Source of the DNA: Helicobacteraceae bacterium
Lineage (GTDB): Bacteria; Campylobacterota; Campylobacteria; Campylobacterales; Helicobacteraceae
Length of the DNA stretch: 21,589 bases
Assembly: GCA_900770765.1 (NCBI GenBank)
Contig: CAAGLK010000033.1
Location: 1-21,589, forward strand
Reading direction: 5' to 3'
Shown here: piece after piece, positions 15,181-21,589 of the stretch
Layout: each line of letters starts with the position of its first letter
Numbering within the stretch: position 1 is the first letter of the stretch
The notes under the pieces: generated by a model
Seen by the model: only the letters and a program-made list of their open reading frames with translations
Database searches by the model: none
What the model was told of the DNA's origin: nothing
Translations under genes and position numbers: made by a program

Positions 15181-15905
15181 TTATTTAATCCTATATCAAT
15201 GTATTTTCTAGCTTGTTTTATCGCATCAAAATTTGCTTCTAAAAATATGGATTCCAACTCATCGTTTTTTGTCGCTACGCCAAAAGGTGTAATAATCGCA
15301 CTGCCTTTAGCGCAAGTATCATTGGCACCGCTACTTGCGATAACAAAACTTTGCGTAGTTATCGCTAATGCTTTACAAAGTGTTTCAAAATTATCCTTTC
15401 TTTCTTTTCCCCATTGTGCTGGGACAAAAATCAAATCACATCCCTTAAGCCTTTGCCAAAGCTCTATAAATCGCAGCTCAAAGCAATTTAGCGCACCGCA
15501 TTTTATATTATCTATATAAAAAGGAGAAATTTCTGCAATATCCCCACTTTTAAAATGCAAATGCTCATTGCCTAGTGGAAATAGTTTATTTTTGCTTTGC
15601 TTATGCACCATTTCACCTTTAAAAAATACCTTCAAATTATTATAAAAACCATTTTTATACTGCTCAATCATAGTTATAACAATAGCTCTATCGCTTGATA
15701 CTTTTAATAAAATTTCTGTGGCTTCTTTTGAAAATTCACTAGCTTCTTCCATTTTTTGATAGCAAAAATTAGTAAGGCAAACTTCAGGGGCTAAAATTAT
15801 AGAATCACTTTTTGCGCTTAAGATTAAATTTCTTAAATGCTCTAAATTATCTTTAAAGCTACTTTTTGTTTTTATTTGTAATGCGTATAATCTTTTAGAA
15901 ATCAT
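15174..15905 (-). CDS. Carbon-nitrogen hydrolase (nitrilase superfamily)
   Basis: A 243-residue cytosolic amidase-type enzyme of the nitrilase superfamily. The catalytic triad is visible: E41 (LAPEV), K105 within HKQSKNKLFP, and C141 (GALNCFELRF), together with the structural Glu at LGNE (111-114). The substrate cannot be read from sequence; relatives cleave omega-amides such as deaminated glutathione, or carbamoyl compounds. The ATG overlaps the nrdB stop by 11 bases and its own stop overlaps pcm by 7, so the three genes are coupled. The partnership with pcm could suggest a damage- or metabolite-repair role, which is inference only. Confidence 0.9.
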   Translation of the reverse strand: MISKRLYALQIKTKSSFKDNLEHLRNLILSAKSDSIILAPEVCLTNFCYQKMEEASEFSKEATEILLKVSSDRAIVITMIEQYKNGFYNNLKVFFKGEMVHKQSKNKLFPLGNEHLHFKSGDIAEISPFYIDNIKCGALNCFELRFIELWQRLKGCDLIFVPAQWGKERKDNFETLCKALAITTQSFVIASSGANDTCAKGSAIITPFGVATKNDELESIFLEANFDAIKQARKYIDIGLNNC

Positions 15906-16917
15906 CGAAATTTATACTCCCTTTTGCATAGTTTGAAACATTTCCTTCAAAGAAGTTTGTGCGTTGTTCATTAAATGAACTAAAGGAATCCACCCATTTT
16001 ATAGGATTCTTTGCATTGTATAAAATCGGCAGTCCAACTCGCTTTAATCTATCATCGGCTAAATATTTAATGTATTCTTGGATTATCTCGCTTGTTAGTC
16101 CTAGAATCTGCCCTTGTGTTATGTAATCTCCCCACGCAGATTCCACCTTTACAGCTTCTTTAAACATTTCTAAAACTTCTTCAATTAAATCTTGTGTGAA
16201 GTATTCTGGCATTTCTTTTTTTAATGCGTTAATCATATTTTGGAACAATAATAAATGCGTTACTTCATCTCGCTGGATAAAGCGAATCATTTGCGCACTT
16301 CCTAACATTTTCCCACTTCTTGCAAGTGTGTAGAAAAAGGCAAATCCGCTATAAAAATAAATCCCCTCTAAAATTTGATTCGCAAAAGCGGCTTTTATAA
16401 GATTCCGCTCTGTGGGATTCTTAGCTAAATCTTCATAAACATTTGCGATATAGTCGTTTTTACCCCTTAGACGCATATCTGTCCGCCACATTTCATAAAT
16501 TTCATCAGTATTTGCAGAAATGGATTCCACCATTACCGCATAGCTTTGGCTATGCAAGGCTTCTTCAAAGGCTTGACGGACTAAAATTAAATTAATCTCA
16601 GGGCTTGTTATATAAGGATTTACATTATCAATTAAATTATTTGTTTGTAAAGAATCCATAAAAATAAGTTGCGCTAAAGCTCTATCATAGCCTACTTTTT
16701 CTTCTGGCGTTAAGCTATCTAAATAATCTCTTTTATCTTGTGTCATATTAACTTCTTCTGGGAACCACGAGTTAGCAAGCATTACTTTCCATAGATTATA
16801 AGCCCATTGATATTTTATTTTATTAAGCTCAAAAATACTTGTTGGATTCCCGCCGAAGATTTTTCTATCATTTACGGATTCTGTGGAGTTTGGATTATAA
16901 ATCTTTTTTCTCTCCAT
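15895..16917 (-). CDS. nrdB: Class I ribonucleoside-diphosphate reductase beta subunit
   Basis: Small subunit of aerobic ribonucleotide reductase; it houses the di-metal site that makes the tyrosyl radical used by NrdA for deoxyribonucleotide synthesis. It has 340 residues. The metal ligands are D88, E119, H122, E184, E218 and H221, and the radical tyrosine is Y126 in EEALHSQSY. The acidic aromatic C-terminus (SINFDDF) is the usual NrdA-docking tail. AAGG lies seven bases before the ATG. nrdA is not in the window, the common arrangement in Helicobacter. No NrdR box could be recognised upstream. Head of the nrdB / C-N hydrolase / pcm transcript. Confidence 0.97.
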   Translation of the reverse strand: MERKKIYNPNSTESVNDRKIFGGNPTSIFELNKIKYQWAYNLWKVMLANSWFPEEVNMTQDKRDYLDSLTPEEKVGYDRALAQLIFMDSLQTNNLIDNVNPYITSPEINLILVRQAFEEALHSQSYAVMVESISANTDEIYEMWRTDMRLRGKNDYIANVYEDLAKNPTERNLIKAAFANQILEGIYFYSGFAFFYTLARSGKMLGSAQMIRFIQRDEVTHLLLFQNMINALKKEMPEYFTQDLIEEVLEMFKEAVKVESAWGDYITQGQILGLTSEIIQEYIKYLADDRLKRVGLPILYNAKNPIKWVDSFSSFNEQRTNFFEGNVSNYAKGSINFDDF

Positions 16918-16961
16918 TATTTGCCTTTTTTTATAAAAATTTTAGAAAATTTAAGGGCGGA

Positions 16962-16969
16962 ATTATAAA
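16962..16969. promoter_or_regulatory. Overlapping divergent -10 boxes for nrdB and copA
   Basis: The minus strand reads TATAAT (16962-16967), 45 bases before the nrdB ATG; the plus strand reads TATAAA (16964-16969), 42 bases before the copA ATG. The two boxes occupy nearly the same bases, so polymerase could serve only one direction at a time. No CueR- or CsoR-type inverted repeat stands out in the 93-base region. The copA side is the weaker call. Confidence 0.4.
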
Positions 16970-17010
16970 ATTTTGTTTTTTAAAATTTGATTATTTACTA
17001 AAGGTTTTTA

Positions 17011-19170
17011 ATGGCTATTATTAAATTAAACATAGCACAAATGCATTGTAGCGCTTGTTCTTCTAATATTGAGGAAAATTTATTAAAACTGCCTTTTATA
17101 AAAAGTGCAAAGGTTAATGCAATAAGCGGCATAGGTCGCATTAATTATGATGAGACTAAAGCTAATGCTAAGCAAATTATGGAGCTTATTACAAGCTATG
17201 GGTTTCCAGCGAGTTTAGATTCTAAAGAGCAAGATGAATTAGCGTATATTTTAAGCTTAAAAAGACGCTTTTTTGTCGCATTGCCTATATTTTTTATTAT
17301 TTTTATGCTTCATGTGGGCGGCTTTCATGGAATCTTTAGTGATTTTTTGCAAGTTTTTTTAGCCACTATAACTCAAATTTATTGTGCTTATCCGTTTTAT
17401 AAAGGCTCTTTAAGCATTTTTAAAACAAAAAAAGCAGATATGAATTTATTAATCACACTTGGCACTACAAGTGCGTATTTTTATTCATTATTTGTATTTT
17501 TTGGATTCTATGTTTTTGATATTGTTTATAGTGGTTTTTATTTTGAAGGAAGTGTGTCTGTTATTTGCTTTATTTTATTAGGAGAGTTTTTAAAAACAAG
17601 GGGTAAAAAAAGAGTAAGAGATGAGCTAAATTTGCTTTCAAAAATACTTCCACAAAACGCAAGAGTGTTAGAAAATATAGAAAGTAAGAATCCTAAATTA
17701 ATGCCGATAGAATCTTTAAATATAGGCGATATTTGCTTAGTTTTATGCGGCGAGAAGGTCCCAGCAGATGGGATAATAATGCAAGGAAGCGCAGAAGTAA
17801 ATACAGCTATTTTAGATGGAGAGGAAATGCCAAAGGTATTAAAAAAAGATTCCACTATTTTAGCTGGAAGCATACTTTTAAATGGTGAGATTTTAATAAG
17901 AGTTAATAAGCAACCAGAATCTTTTTTTGTCAATTCTTTAATTGATTTAATGGAAACTACACAAGAAAAAAGCGCAAAAATTGGCGAATTTGCAGAAAAG
18001 GTGGCAAGTATTTTTGTGCCTTGTGTTGTGTTAATAGCGGCTATTGCACTTGCTTTTTGGGCTATTAAAATGGACTTTAGCTTTGCGTTATCCATTGGGG
18101 CTTGTGTGCTTATTATATCTTGTCCTTGTGCGTTGGGGCTTGCTACTCCGCTTGCTATAACTTGTGCTACACTCCGTGCAAAAAGGGCAAATGTTTTAGT
18201 AAAAAATGCAAATATTTATGAAAACATAAACAAAATAAACACAATTATTTTTGATAAAACAGGGACATTAACAAAAGGTAAGATAACTATAAAAAGGGCA
18301 GAAATCTTTGGCGATTTGGAATTTATAAAAAATCTAGTTTTAAGTATGCAGCTTAATAATCCGCACCCAGTCGCCCTAGCTTTAGTAGAGTTTGCAAAGG
18401 GGGCTAAAATCTTAAACTTGGAATCTAAAACTTATGAAATTTCAAAAGGAGTTAAAGCAGAGTTTAATGGCAAATCTTATTTTTTAGGAAATGATAAATT
18501 TATTTTAGAAAACACAAATTTAAGCAATTTTAAAAGTGGCATAATTTTAGCTAGTAAGATAAATCAAAAATGCGAGATTCTAGCTATTTTTTATCTTAGT
18601 GATAGCTTAAGAATTGACGCAAAAAATAGCATAGAAAAATTTCAAAAAATGGGGAAAGAAATAGTAATTTTAAGCGGCGATAATAAAGAATCTGTTAAAA
18701 AAGTGGCGCAATCTTTAGGAGTGGAATCCTATTTTTATCAGCAATCGCCAGAGCAAAAGGCGGAATTTGTAAGGGAACATGCGAAATGCGGCGTGTGCTT
18801 TATAGGCGATGGAATAAATGATGCTTTAGCGCTAAAAGAAGCAAGCGTTGGAATCTCATTTGCAGAAGCGACAGATTTAGCACAAGAAGTAGGCGATGCT
18901 TTACTTTTAAAAAGTGATTTAAATGGGGTTGTTGATTTATTTTATTTATCAAAACAGACGATAAAAAATATCAAGCAAAACTTATTTTTTGCTTATATTT
19001 ATAATATTATTTTAATACCGCTTGCCGCTGGGGTGCTTTATTTGCCATTTAATATAGTTTTAACTCCAGCGATTGCAGGGGCGGCAATGGCATTAAGCTC
19101 TTTTAGCGTGGTTTTAAATGCGTTAAGGATTCTAAGGATAAATTTTATGGGTGTTAAATATGTTAAGTAG
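17011..19170 (+). CDS. copA: Copper-exporting P1B-type ATPase CopA
   Basis: Inner-membrane pump that exports Cu(I) using ATP. It has 719 residues. An N-terminal heavy-metal domain has MHCSAC (C13, C16). The core shows the transmembrane CPC (371-373), the phosphorylated D415 in DKTGTLT, the HP element (H452), and GDGINDALAL before the last two helices. YN in FAYIYNIIL and MALSS near the end are the Cu(I)-site residues of helices 7 and 8, which favour CopA over zinc or cobalt pumps. The actuator loop reads LDGEEMP where TGES is usual; the catalytic E271 remains. AAAGG lies 7 bases before the ATG. No copper chaperone copP follows; flgA does, overlapping by 11 bases. Confidence 0.93.
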   Translation: MAIIKLNIAQMHCSACSSNIEENLLKLPFIKSAKVNAISGIGRINYDETKANAKQIMELITSYGFPASLDSKEQDELAYILSLKRRFFVALPIFFIIFMLHVGGFHGIFSDFLQVFLATITQIYCAYPFYKGSLSIFKTKKADMNLLITLGTTSAYFYSLFVFFGFYVFDIVYSGFYFEGSVSVICFILLGEFLKTRGKKRVRDELNLLSKILPQNARVLENIESKNPKLMPIESLNIGDICLVLCGEKVPADGIIMQGSAEVNTAILDGEEMPKVLKKDSTILAGSILLNGEILIRVNKQPESFFVNSLIDLMETTQEKSAKIGEFAEKVASIFVPCVVLIAAIALAFWAIKMDFSFALSIGACVLIISCPCALGLATPLAITCATLRAKRANVLVKNANIYENINKINTIIFDKTGTLTKGKITIKRAEIFGDLEFIKNLVLSMQLNNPHPVALALVEFAKGAKILNLESKTYEISKGVKAEFNGKSYFLGNDKFILENTNLSNFKSGIILASKINQKCEILAIFYLSDSLRIDAKNSIEKFQKMGKEIVILSGDNKESVKKVAQSLGVESYFYQQSPEQKAEFVREHAKCGVCFIGDGINDALALKEASVGISFAEATDLAQEVGDALLLKSDLNGVVDLFYLSKQTIKNIKQNLFFAYIYNIILIPLAAGVLYLPFNIVLTPAIAGAAMALSSFSVVLNALRILRINFMGVKYVK

Positions 19171-20080
19171 AATCTTATTTTTATTTATTTTTGTGTGTCA
19201 AGTGGCGTTTGGGCTTGAATATTTAGTGTTAGATAAAGAGTATTTTTATAAAAATAATGCGGTGTATGCTAAAGATTTATTTAAAGGATTAAAAAGTGAT
19301 TTTTTTCTTTTTGAGATTCCAGCTTCTGCTAATAGCTATCAAATAAAGGCTTCTAGGATTATTAAAATCTTTGAAAATGAAGGATATTCTATAGGAGCAC
19401 AAGAGCCAATTATTACTTTTAAAAAAAGTTTTAGCGGAGATAATGAAAGCATTAAAAAGCATATTTTAGGAGAGTTTTTAAGGGTTTATAAACAAAACAA
19501 AATTCAAATAAGTGGAATCTATTTAGAACAAATTACGCCAATAAATTTTACACAAGAGCAAATTAGAGAGATTAATTTTTATGAAAAATTATTAAAGCGA
19601 GATGAGGGTAGCTTTTATATCACAATTAGCGAGAATCATAATGAAAAAGAAGCGCAAAAAATTAGAGAGAGAAAAATTTATTTTAAATATAAAATAGACG
19701 CAAAGATTCAAGCGATAATTACTACAGAATCTATAAGTGGGCGTAAAAGTGTGGATTTTAGCAATGCTAGGGCTATTATGATTCCATTTTCAAAAGTTAG
19801 CTCTCCTTTAATGTTAGAGAGTGAGCTGGGTGCTGTCGCAGTGCGTTCTTATACTCCAAAAGATGTGATTATTACACATGATAGATTGATTTTAAAGAGA
19901 GTGGTAAAAAAGGGGGATAGAATCTTGGTATTATTAAAAGAAAGCGGCGTGTCGTTAGAATTCGTGCTTATAGCACAAAAAGATGCCGCAGTAGGCGATG
20001 TAATAGAAGCAAAAGAATTAAATAGCAAAAAGATTCATAAAGTAGAGATTCTAAGCGAAGGTAGGGGGAAATTGTTATGA
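19160..20080 (+). CDS. flgA: Flagellar P-ring assembly chaperone FlgA
   Basis: Periplasmic chaperone needed to assemble the FlgI P-ring around the flagellar rod. The 306-residue protein starts with a signal peptide (SRILFLFIFVCQVAFG, probable cut after G18). Its C-terminal third is an SAF-type domain: VRSYTPKDVIITHDRLILKR, then KKGDRILVLL, DAAVGDVIEAKELNSKK and VEILSEGRGKLL. The N-terminal half is divergent, as is usual for Campylobacterota. I start at ATG 19160, with GGG eight bases upstream; the GTG at 19151 is less well placed. It overlaps copA by 11 bases and ubiX by 4 (ATGA). The flgA-ubiX pair is familiar from Helicobacter. Confidence 0.88.
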   Translation: MLSRILFLFIFVCQVAFGLEYLVLDKEYFYKNNAVYAKDLFKGLKSDFFLFEIPASANSYQIKASRIIKIFENEGYSIGAQEPIITFKKSFSGDNESIKKHILGEFLRVYKQNKIQISGIYLEQITPINFTQEQIREINFYEKLLKRDEGSFYITISENHNEKEAQKIRERKIYFKYKIDAKIQAIITTESISGRKSVDFSNARAIMIPFSKVSSPLMLESELGAVAVRSYTPKDVIITHDRLILKRVVKKGDRILVLLKESGVSLEFVLIAQKDAAVGDVIEAKELNSKKIHKVEILSEGRGKLL

Positions 20081-20640
20081 AATTAGTTGTTGGCATTAGC
20101 GGTGCAAGTGGAGCGCATTTAGGCATAAAATTTTTAAGCGCAATAGATGATTTAGTGCAAAAATATTGTGTATTTACAAATGGTGCTAAATGTGTGTTAG
20201 AAAATGAGAATGGAGCGGAATCTTTAAAGGCGTTAAGCAATATTAAAAATTTAGAAATTTTAGATGATGGAGATTTAAGTGCAAATATTTCAAGTGGCTC
20301 TTTTGGCGTGGATGCTATGGCAGTGCTTCCTTGCTCGCAAAACACTTTAGCAAAAATTTCAGTTGGAATCTGCGATACTTTGCTAACCCGCTCTGCAAGT
20401 GTGATGATAAAAGAGCAAAGGAAGCTATTACTATCACCTAGAGAAATGCCATTTAGTGCAATTGTCTTAGAAAATATGCTAAAGCTATCTAGGCTTGGAG
20501 TCGTCATCGCACCACCAATTTTAGGGTATTATGCAGGAGATAATTTAGATGACATTGAGCGTTTTATTATAGGCAAATGGTGTGATGCTTTAGGGATTCC
20601 TAGCGATTATAATCGTTGGAATCCAAGCATAATAAATTAG
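20077..20640 (+). CDS. ubiX: Flavin prenyltransferase UbiX
   Basis: Attaches a dimethylallyl group to FMN to make prenylated FMN, the cofactor of UbiD-type decarboxylases used in quinone synthesis and other pathways. It has 187 residues. GISGASGAHLG (6-16) binds the FMN phosphate; LPCSQNTLAKISVGICDTLL and the following RSASVMIKEQRKLLLSPREMP are the family core, and VIAPPILGYY closes the active site. GGGGGAA lies before the ATG, which overlaps the flgA stop as ATGA. No ubiD gene is present here. Its stop directly abuts the stop of the convergent methyltransferase gene. Confidence 0.95.
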   Translation: MKLVVGISGASGAHLGIKFLSAIDDLVQKYCVFTNGAKCVLENENGAESLKALSNIKNLEILDDGDLSANISSGSFGVDAMAVLPCSQNTLAKISVGICDTLLTRSASVMIKEQRKLLLSPREMPFSAIVLENMLKLSRLGVVIAPPILGYYAGDNLDDIERFIIGKWCDALGIPSDYNRWNPSIIN

Positions 20641-21297
20641 CTAGATTACCACAAATGCTGGGATATGCGAGATTGAGAGCTTTTGGATAGTTATGTTTTT
20701 ATCTTTAAAAAAATCATCCACCGCCTTTGTCTCACCAGCAAATGTCCCATAATCATCAAATGCGATGATTCCACCCCTAACCATTTGACTAAATAAATTA
20801 TCTAAAATGCTAACACAAGGCTCATAAATATCAGTATCTATGTGTAAAAAGGCAATTTTATTTTGAGGATTTTTCGCCTTAAACTCTGGCAGAGTCTCGC
20901 AAATATCGCCTTTATATAGCTCGTAATTTGTGATGTTTTTATACTCTAAAACTTTATGCATTTCATCTAGCCCTATCGCCTCCCCAGCTTCATTTATAAA
21001 TGCCTCTCGCAATGCTTTATCATCTGTGAAATTTGTTTGTGGGAAGTCGCCAAAGACATCAAATCCTATAATCTTTCTAGAATGCTGTGTTTCTAAAATA
21101 TTCCTAAAGTGTGCGAATCTAAAAAACGAATTCCCTTTAAAAATTCCGCACTCAACTATATTGCCGGGCAAATCAACAATTCTCTTATAAAGCTCATAAT
21201 GGGCAAAAAACTTCCCAAATCGCCTATCATTTGCTAGAGTGTAAAAGCCGTTTTCATACAAAAAAGAATTTGAAGTATCAAAGCCATTTAGAAGCAT
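20641..21297 (-). CDS. TylF-type class I SAM-dependent methyltransferase
   Basis: A 218-residue methyltransferase of the TylF/MycF group, which O-methylates deoxysugars in antibiotics and, in bacteria such as Campylobacter, probably surface glycans. IVECGIFKGNSFF (47-59) is the SAM-binding loop, GFDVFGDFP (78-86) holds the adenosine-contacting acidic residue, and HIDTDIYEP (152-160) with FDDYG (180-184) supply the metal-binding acidic residues and active site. AAAGGA lies five bases before the ATG. It is a single gene, tail-to-tail with ubiX with no intergenic base, and is preceded by a T15 tract. The actual acceptor is unknown; a capsule, lipo-oligosaccharide or flagellin glycan is plausible. 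Confidence 0.85.
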   Translation of the reverse strand: MLLNGFDTSNSFLYENGFYTLANDRRFGKFFAHYELYKRIVDLPGNIVECGIFKGNSFFRFAHFRNILETQHSRKIIGFDVFGDFPQTNFTDDKALREAFINEAGEAIGLDEMHKVLEYKNITNYELYKGDICETLPEFKAKNPQNKIAFLHIDTDIYEPCVSILDNLFSQMVRGGIIAFDDYGTFAGETKAVDDFFKDKNITIQKLSISHIPAFVVI

Positions 21298-21343
21298 AAG
21301 AATCCTTTAATTAAGTGGTCAAAATCAAAAAGTGCAAGGATAC

Positions 21344-21358
21344 AAAAAAAAAAAAAAA
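21344..21358. repeat. Homopolymeric A15/T15 tract upstream of the methyltransferase gene
   Basis: An uninterrupted run of 15 A on the plus strand (15 T on the coding strand of the methyltransferase), 47-61 bases upstream of its start codon. This is promoter distance. Tracts this long slip during replication in Helicobacter and Campylobacter and can tune transcription by changing promoter spacing. No tract this long occurs elsewhere in the window. Confidence 0.9.
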
Positions 21359-21589
21359 CAATTGTCAAGGGATAGAGAGTGAAAAAATTAAAAATTTTAC
21401 CCTTGAGTTTCCATATTTTTCTCTCAATATTGCTTGTTTTAAATCAATTTTTTTAGTTTTTAATTCTCCTTTAAGTTTTAATAGCTATAATTCCGCTTCC
21501 TTTTTTGCACTTAAATTTTTTAATCATTTCATTATTTTATTTATTTGCAAAAATGTTCTTTAACTTTTTAAATTTATTGTTAATTTAAA
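21359..21589 (+). other. Right-edge non-coding stretch with -10 box and boxA-like element (possible rRNA leader)
   Basis: No convincing gene. The DNA is very A/T-rich. On the plus strand a perfect TATAAT lies at 21486-21491, preceded by about 50 bases of T-rich DNA. Some 60 bases further on, TGTTCTTTAAC (21554-21564) resembles the boxA antitermination element of bacterial rRNA leaders (E. coli TGCTCTTTAAC). Together they could be the promoter and leader of a 16S rRNA gene just beyond the edge. This rests on two short matches. A weak inverted repeat (TCAAGGG at 21365, CCCTTGA at 21400) encloses a 28-base A/T loop. Confidence 0.3.

Noticed and set aside
17538..18095. 185-codon minus-strand open frame inside copA
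   Set aside because: Shadow of the P-type ATPase gene; the sense frame holds all catalytic motifs and the antisense frame shows nothing recognisable.
17011..19170. CcoI/FixI (cytochrome cbb3 maturation) identity for the copper ATPase
   Set aside because: The N-terminus is a compact MxCxxC metal domain and the neighbours are flgA and ubiX rather than ccoS or cbb3 genes; CopA is the better fit, although the sequence alone cannot fully exclude CcoI.
19968..20507. 179-codon minus-strand open frame over flgA/ubiX
   Set aside because: Shadow of UbiX; it spans two sense genes and has no motif or ribosome site.
21365..21406. TCAAGGG/CCCTTGA inverted repeat as a terminator
   Set aside because: The stem is only 7 bp with a 28-base loop, no adjoining gene ends there, and no stable GC-rich hairpin forms.
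21315..21563. 82-codon plus-strand open frame at the right end
   Set aside because: It runs through the A15 tract and low-complexity A/T DNA, giving a Lys/Phe/Asn-rich peptide with no family features; it is also antisense to the methyltransferase leader.

Overview
The window is a gene-dense, AT-rich chromosomal segment from a member of the Campylobacterota, most likely a Helicobacter of the enterohepatic (non-pylori) kind. The evidence is the protein set: a Csd4-type peptidoglycan carboxypeptidase, a pcm / amidohydrolase / nrdB cluster, a BI-1 gene divergent from gapA, a flgA-ubiX pair, and hisC next to fliF. Complete hisC argues against H. pylori, which lacks histidine biosynthesis. Promoters are Campylobacterota-like: T-rich upstream DNA and an extended -10 box (TGnTAnAAT), with no clear -35.

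Layout from left to right. Minus strand: fliF (cut by the left edge), hisC, a 478-residue protein with a degenerate receiver-like C-terminus, pgeF and a divergent mreB-like gene. Plus strand: an M48 membrane protease and prmC. Minus strand: hypE, the RNase P RNA gene rnpB, a stand-alone ThiD2-like domain gene and a BI-1 family membrane protein. Plus strand: gapA, a csd4-like carboxypeptidase, hemH and a thioredoxin-fold lipoprotein, all overlapping end to start. Minus strand: pcm, a carbon-nitrogen hydrolase and nrdB. Plus strand: copA, flgA and ubiX. Minus strand: a TylF-type methyltransferase behind a T15 tract. The last 290 bases hold no convincing gene, but they carry a -10 box and a boxA-like element that may be an rRNA leader.

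Most genes sit in short operons with 1-11 base overlaps or gaps of a few bases. Convergent pairs almost touch, and some even share stop-codon bases. There are no insertion sequences, tRNAs, CRISPR arrays or prophage genes. The envelope and cell-shape theme is strong (divergent MreB, PgeF, Csd4-like enzyme, M48 protease), with two flagellar assembly genes (fliF, flgA).

I do not see a clear new defence or mobile system. The points most worth following are: the zinc ligand of the Csd4-like enzyme (His where most relatives have Gln), the second-type MreB paired with PgeF, the uncharacterised receiver-like protein beside fliF, an RNase P RNA that seems to lack the GGU contact in L15, the T15 tract before a sugar-type methyltransferase, and an about eight-fold excess of GGAATC/GATTCC in all reading frames.
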